In this document: in pieces, positions 35,129 to 46,807 of the stretch
Numbering within the stretch: the stretch's first letter is position 1
Layout of the letters: each line of letters begins with the position of its first letter
NCBI GenBank assembly: GCA_001972305.1
Contig: BDDD01000269.1
Coordinates: 561,408 to 625,407, forward strand
Source of the DNA: Cephalotus follicularis
Lineage: Eukaryota > Streptophyta > Magnoliopsida > Oxalidales > Cephalotaceae
Direction of reading: 5' to 3'
Length of the DNA stretch: 64,000 nucleotides
The notes under the pieces: model-generated
The model's input: only the letters and a program-made list of their open reading frames with translations
Told to the model about the DNA's origin: nothing
The model's database searches: none
Program-made: the position numbers and the translations under genes

Positions 35129-36313
35129 TCTTAATTCTAAATGTTAGTTTCTAATTTCAAACTCTAAATATCATAATTCCTCAATCTTAATCCTAATTCT
35201 AAATCTCAGTTCCTAACGTTTCGGCTCGGTTCACCTGAAAACCTGTAAAAACACAAAACAAACAGAAATGTAAGTTCAAATGGAATTCAAAAAACTCAAT
35301 GAAATCAAAATTCAATGCTCAGTTCCTGACATTCTGGCTCGGTTAATTTCGACTTCAGTAAAACACAAAGTCAACATAAGATAAAAATAAAAAAGGAAAT
35401 TAAATGAAATGAAAATTCAAATTTAAATTTAAGTGGATTTTCAAATTGGTCGAATCCCGATGGTAAGTTCTTGACGTTCCATCTTGATTCACCTGGAGCC
35501 CTATAAAAACACAACATATGATATGACAATAAAATAGTAAGTTGAAATGAAATAAATATTTAAATGCAAACTCCAATGTAATTCTAATTCTAATTTCTTC
35601 TATTTTATTTCTAATTTCCAAGTAATCCTACCCATACCTAAATCATAATCCTAATCTTAACAGAAAACAAGATATCATAGTCTGAATTCTAATTTCATAC
35701 TCTAAATATCATATTTCTTAAATCCTAATCCTAATTCTAAATGGCAGTTCCTAACGTTTCGGCTCGGTTCACCTGAAAACCTGTAAAAACACAAAACAAA
35801 TAGAAATGTAAGTTCAAATGAAATTCAAAAATCTCAATGAAATCAAAATTCAGTGCTCGGTTTCTGACATTCTGGCTCAGTTAACTTGGACTTCTATAAA
35901 ACACAAAGACAACATACAATAAAAAAAAAATTCAATGAAATTCAAATTCAAATTCAAATTTAAATTTAAATGGATTTTCAAAAATTTGTCCAATCTCGAT
36001 AGTACGTTCTTGACGTTCCGGCCTGATTCACCTGGAGCCCTATAAAAACACAACATATGATACGACAATAAAACAGTAAGTTGATATAAAATCAATATTT
36101 AAATGCAAACTCCAATGTAATTTAATTCTAATTTTTTCTATTTCTATTTCTAATTTCTAAGTAATCATACCCATACCTACATCCTAATCCTAATCGTAAC
36201 AGAAAACAAGATATCATAGTCTGGATTCTAATTTCAAACTCTAAATATCCAATTTCCTAAATCATAAATCTTAATCCTAAATCTAAATGTCAGTTTCTAA
36301 TTTCAAACTCTAA
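35129..36313. repeat. Tandem satellite, block 5
   Basis: Markers lie at about 35448 and 35988 (spacing 540, the short class). The second marker is degenerate (TTGTCCAATCTCGATAG). The block ends at TTTCAAACTCTAA, where the DNA transposon is inserted. Confidence 0.93.
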
Positions 36314-36750
36314 AGGTCTTTTGGGTAATGCTGTGTGTTTCACCAAAGTACTTTTTGAAAGAAGTTTTAGTAAAAGTACTTTTGTCAAAAGTGCTGTGAA
36401 GTAACTGAAAGCATTTGGTAAATTCAATTTAAAAGTTCTTCTGCAGTGAATATGTGTTTGGTAAATATATTTTTGAAACTAATGTAAACATTTTAAATGA
36501 CTGAAATGGACATAAAATTATAAATATTTATTTTGATTAATTATTGGTAACAAATCTAAATAAAATTCATATTATCCATAATTTTTGTCTTTTAAATTAT
36601 GAATTTAGATTATTTATTACTTTTTTTTGTCAAATATTAAAATTCATAAAAATTCTTATCACCACCTCTCTTCCTCTTAAAAAAAACAATATACACAATA
36701 ATAACATAACATATATCACTCCAAAAATCCCTTATTTATCATTACTTTTC

Positions 36751-39700
36751 TGTAATACCCCGCTTGTCTGTGTGTAAAAATTTCGGGGTTTTTAATTTAT
36801 TTTGGTATGAGGACTACCATTTTCTTAGGACTGTTTTATGTGGGTTGGGCTGATTGATACCAACCTTGGCCTTTTGGGTACATGATAGTATGAGTGTATA
36901 TGAATAAGAATTTTTTTTTTTTATCTTTTAAATCAGTTTTTATTTATCTTTAAAACAAATCTTTTAATTTTAAAACCAATTCTATTTCATCTCTCCCATT
37001 CTCTCTCTCCCTAATCCTTATCTCTTCCAAAAATCTCTCACTTATTCTTTCTCTCCCACAAACTCTCTCCCGTCTCTCACTCATTCTCTCCCACTCCCTT
37101 ACTTCTCTCACTTTCCCGTCTCCCTCTCCCTTCTTTCTCTCCCACATCTTCTTCTCTCTCTCCCCATTATGTTATTTTAAAACAGTGGCCACCTTCTTTC
37201 TCTCTTATCACTCTCACTCTTCTTCCTCTCTTGCTTGGTAACGCCACCAGAACTGCAAGCTTTGGGATTTCTTGTGCAGTTTCATCACCATAAGCAGGTT
37301 GGTAATCTATGGTTCGGTTTATGGGACTGTTTTACTTTGATATAAACAAGTAAATAGGCAGGCTGTTAATCATTTTTTTTCTCTCTCCTTGCTCTGTTAT
37401 AACGCCAGACGCCTTCCTCTTGAAACCAGCCGCTGACTGCATACCTTCCGCACTCCTTCAACCGTTTTTGCTTCATAGTTAGTCTGTTCTATAGGTTTGG
37501 CTTTGTTATCAATCCATATTATGTGTGATTGGTTAGAAACCATTTTTGTATGAGTCCAGCCACTATGTTCATGTTCCCTTGCTCCTTAATCTCTTATAAC
37601 AGCCTCTGGATATTTTATATAGGTTGTTTAATCTGGTGTTTATGAATTGGTGGCTGAGATTGACATTAATCAATCTATATGTGCAATTGTGTTATTTTGT
37701 CCCTCTCCCTTATATATGGCCACCAACTGCATGTCTTTCTTCTTCCTCTGCATTCATTAGCTGGTTCAAAGTGTTACAGTCATGGGTTATGTTTTATGGT
37801 TGGTTTTCTGGTTGTTTGATGCCCTGTAATGCGATGTGTATCTAATGTTTTAATACTGTCACCTTTTGGGTTCACACACAGACATCACATTTTCCATTTT
37901 GTAATTGTAAGGCATCGACACTTTGTCACACTCTTTCGTTCCTTTTATATTGTCAGGCGTCGACGCTTTCCATTTTGTTATTGTAAGGCGCCGACGCATT
38001 TCGCAGTAAATTTCAATGCATGACGTGTCGATTTGTTTTACCAGTTTTAGATAATTGTGCTACCGAGGGGCGGTTTAGGAATCTATCGATAAATGCTTAA
38101 AGTTATTTATGTGATCAAATAAGGTACGGATGTTTCGTTCCTTGATACCCTCCTATTGATTTTATTATAATATAAAGTTAGTTTTACTTTTATGAATAAA
38201 TACGAATTTTGCTATTGTCTCCTCTTTTAGATGATTAAATGAGATCAATACTATTAAGCTAGTATATGTGAATTCTGAGCTAATATGAAATTGTTAAATG
38301 TTATCGTTTGGTAAAATGGTTTTAAGATTGAGAAACTTGGTTTAATTGTGGAAACCTTATATGTTTGAAATAGTTTTTGGTAAATCATTATTTTAAATTA
38401 TTGATACTGAGAATATAACTGAACCACCTATGAGGGTACCATAGGCATGTCGTAGGCCTGACATGGGGACAAGACACTATCTGTAGCGGTGTCTCTCACT
38501 GTATTGATATCCTGTGAATAGGATTTGGATCCGATTTCTGATAGAGGCGTATGGGTCGGCCCTAGGATATATTAAATGAAATGTAATGATCAAAAATTGA
38601 CTGTGTAGTGCCGTACACGTCATTCCAAATGGGCAAGTGGATGTCCGGACGTCCCTTGCAAATGTACTGTTAACTATATGTATGTATTATGAATCTCAGT
38701 ATGAAACACCGATTTGAAAATGTTTGAAAATGTATATGTTCAGAATCTTATTCACTTTATGCAGATTGTGAATCTATACGTATATGTATGCTTTTGAAAG
38801 AAGTGTAGTGCAGAGCATAAAACTTACCATTACAAAAAGTCCGCATATGGATTCTACTTAAAACCCCACTAACGGGGGAAGAAACATAAACATAAAAGAA
38901 AAGTAACCTGCAAAACAAGTGAAACATAAGAAAGGGGTAGGGGGGGGAACACCTACGGAGGTCTGTACTGGGGCTGACCCAGAAGGTCAGCCTGATAAGC
39001 AGCATGGCACGTGGTAGGAAGCGCGTCCCGCTCAAAGGTGAAAGTGCCTTGACAGGTATGGCCATGGGCTGCAAGTCTATCTGCAAGCCCATTGGCCTCC
39101 CTGAAGGCATGAGAGACGGAAGCATGAGAGGGGATGAGATTATTACAGTCCCTTAAAATGTACTCTATGGCCAAAGGAGGATTCCAAAGATCATTGAAGC
39201 AGTTAACAAGGAAAAGGGAGTCCATTCCATAAAGGAGATAGACAAGCCTCTTTCAGAGCAGAGACGGAGGCCCAGGTGCATGGCTTTCGCCTCGGCTTCT
39301 GCACTGTTACCAATGCAAAAGGACGAAGAGAAAGGCAAGATGATCATACCGGTGTGATCACGGACGACCCCACCTCCCGCACAGGCATTATCAATGCAAG
39401 AGCCATCAGTATTTAGCTTCAAAGAACCATATGGGGGGACCTGCCAATTGGTCCAGGTGCCATTTTGAACCACAACAGGAATCTGATTGAAGCTAAGGTG
39501 ATTTAACCTCAACTGATTGATGTAAGAGTCTTGGATCTTAGGGTTAAAAGAGATAGAGAGGTCATGGACACCCTGGATAACATGATTTCTAACACAGATC
39601 CAGGACATACTGGATCCAGCGAAGATAGCAGAATTACGGGATAACCAGATATGCCAAAGGGTCAGAGCCGCAATGGAAGTGGAGACCATGCCGAACTGAC

Positions 39701-41242
39701 TGGATAAGTTGATTTTGTCAAGCCAATTAGCATGTAAGGAGGGCATATCCCAACACTGGGTAAAATTAAGCGCTTTGCTGAAGTATCCCCAGGTGTTGAC
39801 AGCCACATCTCCTTGAAAAAGGAGGTGCTCCAAAGTTTCAACGTTGGAATTAAGGCAGCACCGACATTTAGAGGCCAGGGGGATGCCTCTTCTTTGAATG
39901 TTTTGATCAACAGGAATACCGTTAAAAACAGTCTTCCATATGAAGAAGGCAATTCTGGTGGGGATAATGGAATTCCAAATATACTTAACCCAAGAAAAGG
40001 CATTGGCTTTGTGGCGCTTTTCTTCATAGAAGAGAGAGGATCTGAAGATGCCGGAGGGCGCAAGGGAGAAGATGAGTTTATCCTGTCCCTCGATGAGCTT
40101 GATGGACTTGGCCACCTCTTTTTGGGGGTGATCAAGAAGCACGTCCAGAAGAGGGGGGATATCCAGAGCTTCTTTAACCGTAAGGTCGGGAAGGGGGCAA
40201 GCTGGAAACCAGAGGGGGCGACCCAGCCAATTCTCTTTCCAGAAGGAGGAATTCCCCGAACGTATGATCATGCGCGAGTTGTTGGAGATGAAAGGGAGAT
40301 GTTTAGCTATGGCTTTCCAACAGTGAGACGAGAAAGGTCGGATGCCGTTTTGGAGGATATGGTGGCAGGTGCCATATTTGCTCCTCACGATTTGGGCCCA
40401 CAAGGATTCTCCTTGGAGGAAAAGCCAGGCAAGTTTAGATTGAAGGGCTTGCATAACAGAGTCCATGTCCCGGATGCCTAACCCGCCTTCCTTAAAAGGG
40501 TGACATATCTGATGCCAACTGATCAAGTGTAGTCTGCTGTTTCCTTGGGAGCTCCAAAGGAAGTTGGCAAATAAAGATTGGATACGTTTGGACACCGTTT
40601 TGGGAATTTTAAGAAGGGACATGATGTGAACAGGCATAGAAGAAAGGACACTTTTAATCAGAGTAAGCTTCCCTCCGAAGGAGAGAAGTTTGCATTTCCA
40701 ATTTTGGATCCTCGAGGAAATGCGTTCCACGAGGTCATCGAAATATTGGGACTGGGCTCTTCCCTTAAAGAGGGGGATACCCAGGTATTTGATGGGGAGG
40801 GATTGACCTTGAAAATGAGACCAATCAGAAATGAGATTGGATCTTTGCCTGGTCATCTTGGAGGACACAACGAAACATATCTGTTTTTAAGTTTTATTAT
40901 TGTTATTTATTTCTATATCTGTACTGAGATTTGCTCAGCCGCGTTTTTCTTTTCATGCGGCAGGTTATCAGGGGCAGCAAGGACATGTGTGATGAGTGAA
41001 CCACCTATTGACCAGAGGATCTCTTAGGTGTTGACTTCCTTTATGTTATGATCATGTGTGGACCTTGGAAAATAAGTTTGGTTTAAACAATAGTAGTTTT
41101 CGAACTGAGTTTAGATTTTCATATTTTAATTTGAGGAATTATCATGTGATATTGGTCATTTTGAATAAAGGTTAAGTTGTTATGTTCTGTTTTCTGTAAG
41201 ATAGATCGGTGTGACATATCGGTCCCAACTGGGGGTGTTACA
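36751..41242. mobile_element. Solo LTR with perfect TTTTC duplication
   Basis: It begins TGTAATACCCC and ends GGGGGTGTTACA, flanked by TTTTC on both sides (36746-36750 and 41243-41247). Without the LINE fragment inside it is about 2.4 kb, close to the solo LTR at 18461. Like that LTR it has a CT-rich tract a few hundred bases in (about 36990-37160). There is no internal region, so recombination between LTRs has removed the element body. Confidence 0.88.
38810..40876 (-). mobile_element. LINE fragment, truncated at both ends
   Basis: On the minus strand it matches the two LINEs from the codons for FVVSSKM, just after the RT catalytic block, to the first part of the 3' UTR. It stops at GCTCTGC with no A-tail. 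Coding runs from about 40868 to 38953: RT thumb, zf-RVT (KCRCCLNSNVETLEH) and RNase H. A one-base deletion near 39222 (GAATTGG to GAATGG) shifts the frame inside RNase H. Loss of both ends argues against simple target-primed insertion. I found no target duplication. Confidence 0.88.
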
Positions 41243-41455
41243 TTTTCTTTATCATTATTTCACCAAACCAGCTCACCGAGAAACCACGAAGATAAAGAAC
41301 AAAGGTAAAGTATACACTTCTCCATCTTCTCCATCTCCTCTCTCTAATCACCAGGTCCATCAAAACCACCACCACCACCACAAACAACAACCAAAAACCC
41401 ATCTTCTAGAGAGTCTAAGTGAAAGTCCTCAAAGAAACCAAACAACAAAAATAAC

Positions 41456-41806
41456 AACACCCACAAGCCTCCAGTGTTTGATTGAGACAGCTTCGACTGC
41501 TACACGAGCTACTGGTACAGATGGGACTCATCTCCAAACCGTGAGCTCATACACCAAGCTATTGAAGCGTTTGAAGATCATTTGACAAACGGGGAGAGTG
41601 AAAAATCAAAGAAACCTACAAGGACCAAAAGGAAAGACAAGAAGGTTCACCGGGTCGTCGTTGATACGTCTCGTTGTGCCTCGTGTCAACCCGTTTTAAT
41701 AATGCCGATGTTTGACGCCGGGAGCTCCACAACAGAGACTGACCATGAAGAACCATCAAGAACTACGTTTGCTTACGTGTTCGCTCGGCAGCGAGAGAGA
41801 GTTTGA
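41456..41806 (+). pseudogene. Captured plant gene fragment inside the DNA transposon
   Basis: The frame reads KPPVFD, then TGA (41483-41485), then DSFDCYTSYWYRWDSS, PNRELIHQAIEAFEDHL, a Lys-rich stretch (KKPTRTKRKDKK), and ends at 41804-41806. The Trp/Tyr/Cys-rich block followed by an acidic helix looks like a conserved exon of a plant protein; I recall similar families but cannot name one with confidence. The TGA probably replaced a Cys codon. It lies between the solo LTR and the right terminus of a non-autonomous DNA element, as in Pack-type elements that capture host exons. The longer His-rich frame overlapping it (41211-41585) looks spurious. Confidence 0.5.
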
Positions 41807-41973
41807 AACGCAATAATCCAACCATTCATTCTTTCCAAATCCTAAAATCAGGGTCAGACAGTTTAAAAGACAAAATCACTTTCACTTCACCCCAGTTCTA
41901 ATTTTATTAACCAAACATGTGGTTGGGTCCCAAACTGTGGTTGGGCAACCAAACCACAATACAGAACGGCTCC

Positions 41974-44900
41974 TAAATATCCTAATTCCTAAATCCTAAT
42001 CCTAATTCTAAATGTCAGTCCCTAACGTTTCAGCTCGGTTCACCTGAAAACCTGTAAAACACAAAACAACCAGAAATGTAAGTTCAAATGAATTTCAAAA
42101 AACTCAATGAAATCAAAATTCAATGCTCAGTTCCCGACATTCTGGCTCAGTTAACTTAGGCTTTGTAAAACACAAAGACAACATAAGATAAAAATAAAAA
42201 AGGAAAATTTAAATTGATTTTCAAATTTGTCGAATCCCGATGGTAGGTTCTAGACGTTCCAGCCTGATTCACCTGGAGCCCTATAAAACCAAACATATGA
42301 TACGACAATGAAAGGGTAAGTTGAAATGAAAACAATATTCAAATGCAAACTCCAATGTAATTCTAATTTCTTCTATTTTTATTTCTAATTACCAAGTAAT
42401 CCTACTCATACCTAAATCCTAATCCTAATCGTAACAGAAAACAAGATATCCTAGTCTGAATTCTAATTTCAAACTCTAAATATCCTATTTCCTAAATCCT
42501 AATCCTAATTCTAAATGTCAGTTTCTAATTTCAAACTCTAAATATGCTAATTTCGAAATCATAATCATAATTCTAAATGTCAGTTCCTAATATTTCAGCT
42601 CGGCTCACCTGAAAACCTGTAAAACACAAAATAAACAGAAATGTAAGATCAAATAAATTTGAAAAAACTCAATGAAATCAAAATTCAATACTTATTTCCG
42701 AACCTTCTGGCTTGGTTAACTTGGACTTCTGTAAAACACAAAGACAACATAAGATAAAAATAAAAAAGAAAATTACATGAAATTCAAATTCAAATTCAAA
42801 TTCAAATTCAAATTTAAATGGATTTTCAAAAATTGGTCGAATCCCGATGGTAAGTTTTTGATGTTTCAGCCTGATTCACCTGGAGCCCTATAAAAACACA
42901 ACATATGATACTACAAAATAAAATGGCAAGTTGAAAAGAAATCAATATTTAAATATAAATCCAATGTAATTCTAATTCTAATTTCTTCTATTTTTATTTC
43001 TAAATTCCAAGTAATCCTACCCATACCTAAATCCTAATCCTAATCGTAACAGAAAAAAAGATATCCTAGTCCGAATTCTAATTTAAAACTCTATATATCC
43101 TATTTCCTATTTCCTAATTCCTAATCCTAATATTAAATGTCAGTTTCTAATTTCAAACTCTAAATATCCTAATTCTAAATGTCAATTCCTAACATTTCAG
43201 CTCGGTTCACCTGAAAAACTGAATAAACACAAATCAAACAAAAATGTAAGTTCAAATGAAATTCAAAAAACTCAATGAAATCAAAAATCAATGCTCAGTT
43301 CCCGACATTCTGGCTCGGTTAACTTGGACTTCTGTAAAACACAAAGATAACATAAGATAAAAAAAAAAGGGAAATGAAAAGAAATGAAAATTCAAATTCA
43401 AATTTAAATTTAAATCGATTTTCAAATTGGTCGAATCCCGATGGTTAGTTCTTGACGTTCCAGCCTGATTCACCTGGAGCCCTATAAAAACACAGCATAT
43501 GGTACGACAATAAAAGCGTAAGTTGAAATGAAATCAATATTTAAATTCAAACTCCAATGTAATTCTAATACTGATTTCTTCTATTTTTATTTCTAATTTC
43601 CAAGTAATCCTATCAATTCCTAAATCCTAATCGTAACAGAAAACAAGATATCATAGTCTGAATTCTTATTTCAAACTCTAAATATCTTATTTTCTAAATC
43701 CTAATCCTCATTCTAGATGTTAGTTTCTAATTTCAAACTTTAAATATCCTAATTCCTAAATCCTAATTCTAATTCTAAATGTCAGTTCCTAACGTTTCGG
43801 CTCGATTCACCTGAAAACCTGTAAAAACACAAAACAAACATAAATGTAAGTTCAAATGATATTCAAAAAACTCAATGAAATCAAAATACAATGCTCAATT
43901 CCGGTCTTTCTGGCTCAGTTAACTTGAACATCTGTAAAACACAAAGACAACATAAGATAAAAATAAAAAAGGAAATTACATGAAATTTAAATTTAAATTT
44001 AAATAGACTTTCAAAAATTGATCGAATCCCTATGGTAAGTTCTTAACGTTCCAGCCTAATTCACCTGGAGCTCTATTAACACAACATATGATACGCCAAT
44101 AAAACGATAAGTTGAAATGAAATCAATATTTAAATGCAAACTCCAATGTAATTCTAATTTTAATTTCTTCTATTTTTATTTCTAATTTTCAAGTAATTCT
44201 ACCCATACCAAAATCATAATCCTAATCGTAACAAAAAATATATCCTAATCTGAATTCTAATTTCAAACTCTAAATATCCAATTTCCTAAGTCCTAATCCT
44301 AATTCTAAATGTCATTTTCTAATTTCAAACTCTAAATATCCTAATTCATAAATCCTAATCCTAATTCTAAATGTCAGTTCCTAACGTTTCGACTCGGTTC
44401 ACCTGAAAACCTGTAAAATACAAAACAAGCAGAAATGTAAGTTCAAATGAAATTCAAAAAACTCAATGAAATCAAAATTCAATGCTGAGTTCCCGACATT
44501 CTGGCTCGGTTAACTTGGACTTTCGTAAAACACAAAGACAACATAAGATAAAAATAAAAAAGGAAATTCAATTAAATGAAAATTCAAATTCAAATTTAAA
44601 TGGATTTTCAAATTGGTCGAATCCCGATGGTAATTTCTTGGCGTTCCATCCTGATTCACCTGGAGCCCTATAAAACTTAACATATGATACGACAATAAAA
44701 GGGTAAGTTTAAATGAAATCAATATTTAAATGCAAACTCCAATGTAATTCTAATTCTAATTTAGTCTATTTTTATTTCTAATTTCCATGTAATCCTACCC
44801 ATACCAAAATCCTAATCCTAATCGTAACAGAAAACAAGATATACTAGTCTGAATTCTAATTTCAAACTCTAAAAATCCTATTTCCTAAATCCTAATACTA

Positions 44901-45856
44901 ATTCTAAATGTCAGTTTCTAATTTCAGACTATAAATATCCTAATTCCTAAATCATAATCCTAATTCTAAATGTCAGTTCCTAACGTTTCGACCCGGTTCA
45001 CCTGAAAACCTGTAAAAACACAAAACAAACAGAAATGTAAGTTCAAATGAATTTCAAAAAACTCAATGAAATCAAAATTCAATGCTCAATTCCCGACATT
45101 CTGGCTCGGTTAACTTGGACTTCTGTAAAACATAAAGACAACATAAGATAAAAATAAAAAAGAAATTCAAAGAAATTCAAATTCAAATTCAAATTTCAAT
45201 GGAATTTCAAATTGGTCGAATCCCGATAGTATGTTCTTCACGTTCCAGCCTGATTGACCTGAAGCCCTATAAAAACACAGCATATGAAACGACGATAAAA
45301 GGGTAAGTTAAAATGAAATCAATACTTAAATGTAAACTCCAATGTAATTCTAATACTAATTTCTTCTATTTTTACTTCTAATTTCTAAGTAATCCTTCCA
45401 ATACCTAAATGCTAATCCTAATCGTAAAAAAAAAACAAGATATCCTTGTCTGAATTCTTATTTCAAACTCTGAATATCTTATTTCCTAAATCCTAATCCT
45501 AATTCTAGATATCAGTTCCTAATTTCAAACTCTAAATATCCTAATTCCTAAATCTTAATCCTAATTCTAAATGTCAGTTCCTAACATTTCGGGTCAATTC
45601 ACCAAAAAACCTGTAAAAACACAAAACAAACAGAAATGTAAGTTCAGATGAAATTCAAAAAACTCAATGAAATCAAAATTCAATGCTCATTTCCGGTCAT
45701 TCTGGCTCGGTTAACTTAGACATCTGTAAAACACAAAGACATCATAAGATAAAAATAAAAAATGAAATGAAATGAAATTCAAATTCAAATTCAAATTCAA
45801 ATTTAAATGGATTTTCAAAATTTGATCAAATCCCTATGGTATGTTCTTGACGTTCC
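41974..45856. repeat. Tandem satellite, block 6 (about 6-7 monomers)
   Basis: Markers lie at about 42229, 42835, 43428, 44014, 44614, 45214 and 45816, with spacings of 606, 593, 586, 600, 600 and 602. The array breaks down at about 45856, right after GACGTTCCA of the third segment. Beyond that only a blurred TTTAAATGCAAA phrase persists. Confidence 0.95.
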
Positions 45857-45952
45857 ATCAAAATTTAAATGCAAATTGAAATGTAAATATAATTCTAATT
45901 TCTATTTCTTATTTTTTTTCTATTTTTATTACAATTAATTTTTTCTAATTTT

Positions 45953-46103
45953 AAATCGTAACCGTCATCTTAATCGTTGATCCGTAATCGGTAATCGTAA
46001 TCGATAATCACTATCAACTAATCCCCAATTCCAAACCCAATCCCAATCCATATCCTAATCTTATGATTGTGATTACGGATTACGATTTACGATTACGGTT
46101 ACA
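45953..46103. repeat. Inverted repeat of GATTACG-type words
   Basis: The left arm (about 45953-46011) is made of CGTAATC-type words, including CCGTAATCGGTAATCGTAA. The right arm (about 46067-46103) is made of GATTACG-type words, including GATTACGGATTACG. The arms pair imperfectly around a spacer of about 55 bp rich in CCAATCC. It marks the border between the satellite and the low-copy stretch. Confidence 0.75.
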
Positions 46104-46693
46104 CGGTTTTTGTTAGAAATAAAAATAAATAGAGATCCTAGGGACATGCTGAAAATATAACAACTTTGCTTAAAACAGGGCTCAAGCCTTTTTTTTTTTT
46201 TTTTTTTGTGATAAACTGACACCACATTTCTAATTCCTCCATTTCAAAAAACAGAAAGTGATTTGCAGAGAATAAAACCAAAGTATGAGCAATTTTTCTA
46301 CAATAACTTTTATACATACACCAACTATTTCCACTTATGGTGGAAGTGCGACTGAACTTCACCCCTTGGTTAAACCGTTACAGGAAATCACTAGCACTAG
46401 AAAATGACACACCGAAATGATATAGTGCTTAATAGATGCGAAACCTAACACTAATTTTTTGCTATATGTTATATATAGACAGGATAAAAACCATAAATAT
46501 CAAAGTGATTCCAGTTTCAGGCATCGTCCATCTACCTAAAATTTCAATTATTTTGTCTGACAGTAGGAAAACAAGAATTTCCATGAGCGTGATGAAGCTT
46601 AGATCCATAGAGTGCATGTTTGTGTCTGCAGAGTCATGATGCAAAACAAAATTTCACATCACCACTAGGAAATTAAAATTGTAACAGACATAC

Positions 46694-46807
46694 CATTTTC
46701 ATCTTCAACTGGTTCACGCCCAGCTGCAGGAGCTAAAGGCTTCTCAGAAGGCTGGTTATAGAATGTGAGTTGGCTTATCTTTCCCACTTGAACTTTTCGT
46801 GGGATCC
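46694..46807 (-). pseudogene. Exon-like piece of an unknown gene
   Basis: On the minus strand the frame reads IPRKVQVGKISQLTFYNQ, then PSEKPLAPAAGREPVEDEN. It is flanked by an AG acceptor before 46807 and a good donor GTATGT starting at 46693. The 114-bp length is a multiple of three, with phases 2 in and 1 out, as in a real internal exon. I do not recognise the family. The phase does not fit directly onto the VPS29 exon upstream, so it is probably from another gene. Confidence 0.35.

Larger units (their letters stand above)
36314..41973. mobile_element. Non-autonomous DNA transposon, Harbinger-like, with nested insertions
   Basis: Removing this segment restores the satellite phrase AAACTCTAAATATCC perfectly, with TAA present once on each side (36311-36313 and 41974-41976). 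A 3-bp TAA duplication suits PIF/Harbinger. The ends read AGGTCTTTTGGGTAATG and, inverted, GGAGCCGTTCTGTATTG: imperfect inverted termini, about half matching over 22 bases. Without the nested solo LTR the element is about 1.17 kb. Its left part has several AAAGTACTTTT-type subterminal motifs, and its right part holds ACCACAGTTTGG-type motifs and a captured gene fragment. No transposase is present. Confidence 0.7.

Noticed and set aside
41211-41585. Plus-strand frame with a HHHHH run as a gene
   Set aside because: It crosses the solo LTR end into the DNA transposon, has low-complexity composition, and overlaps a more protein-like frame.
17990-44722. Recurring minus-strand frames starting MISFQLTLLLSYHMLCFYR in many places
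   Set aside because: They come from the satellite monomer read backwards, end in low-complexity FKFEFEF runs, differ by frameshifts from copy to copy, and resemble no protein.
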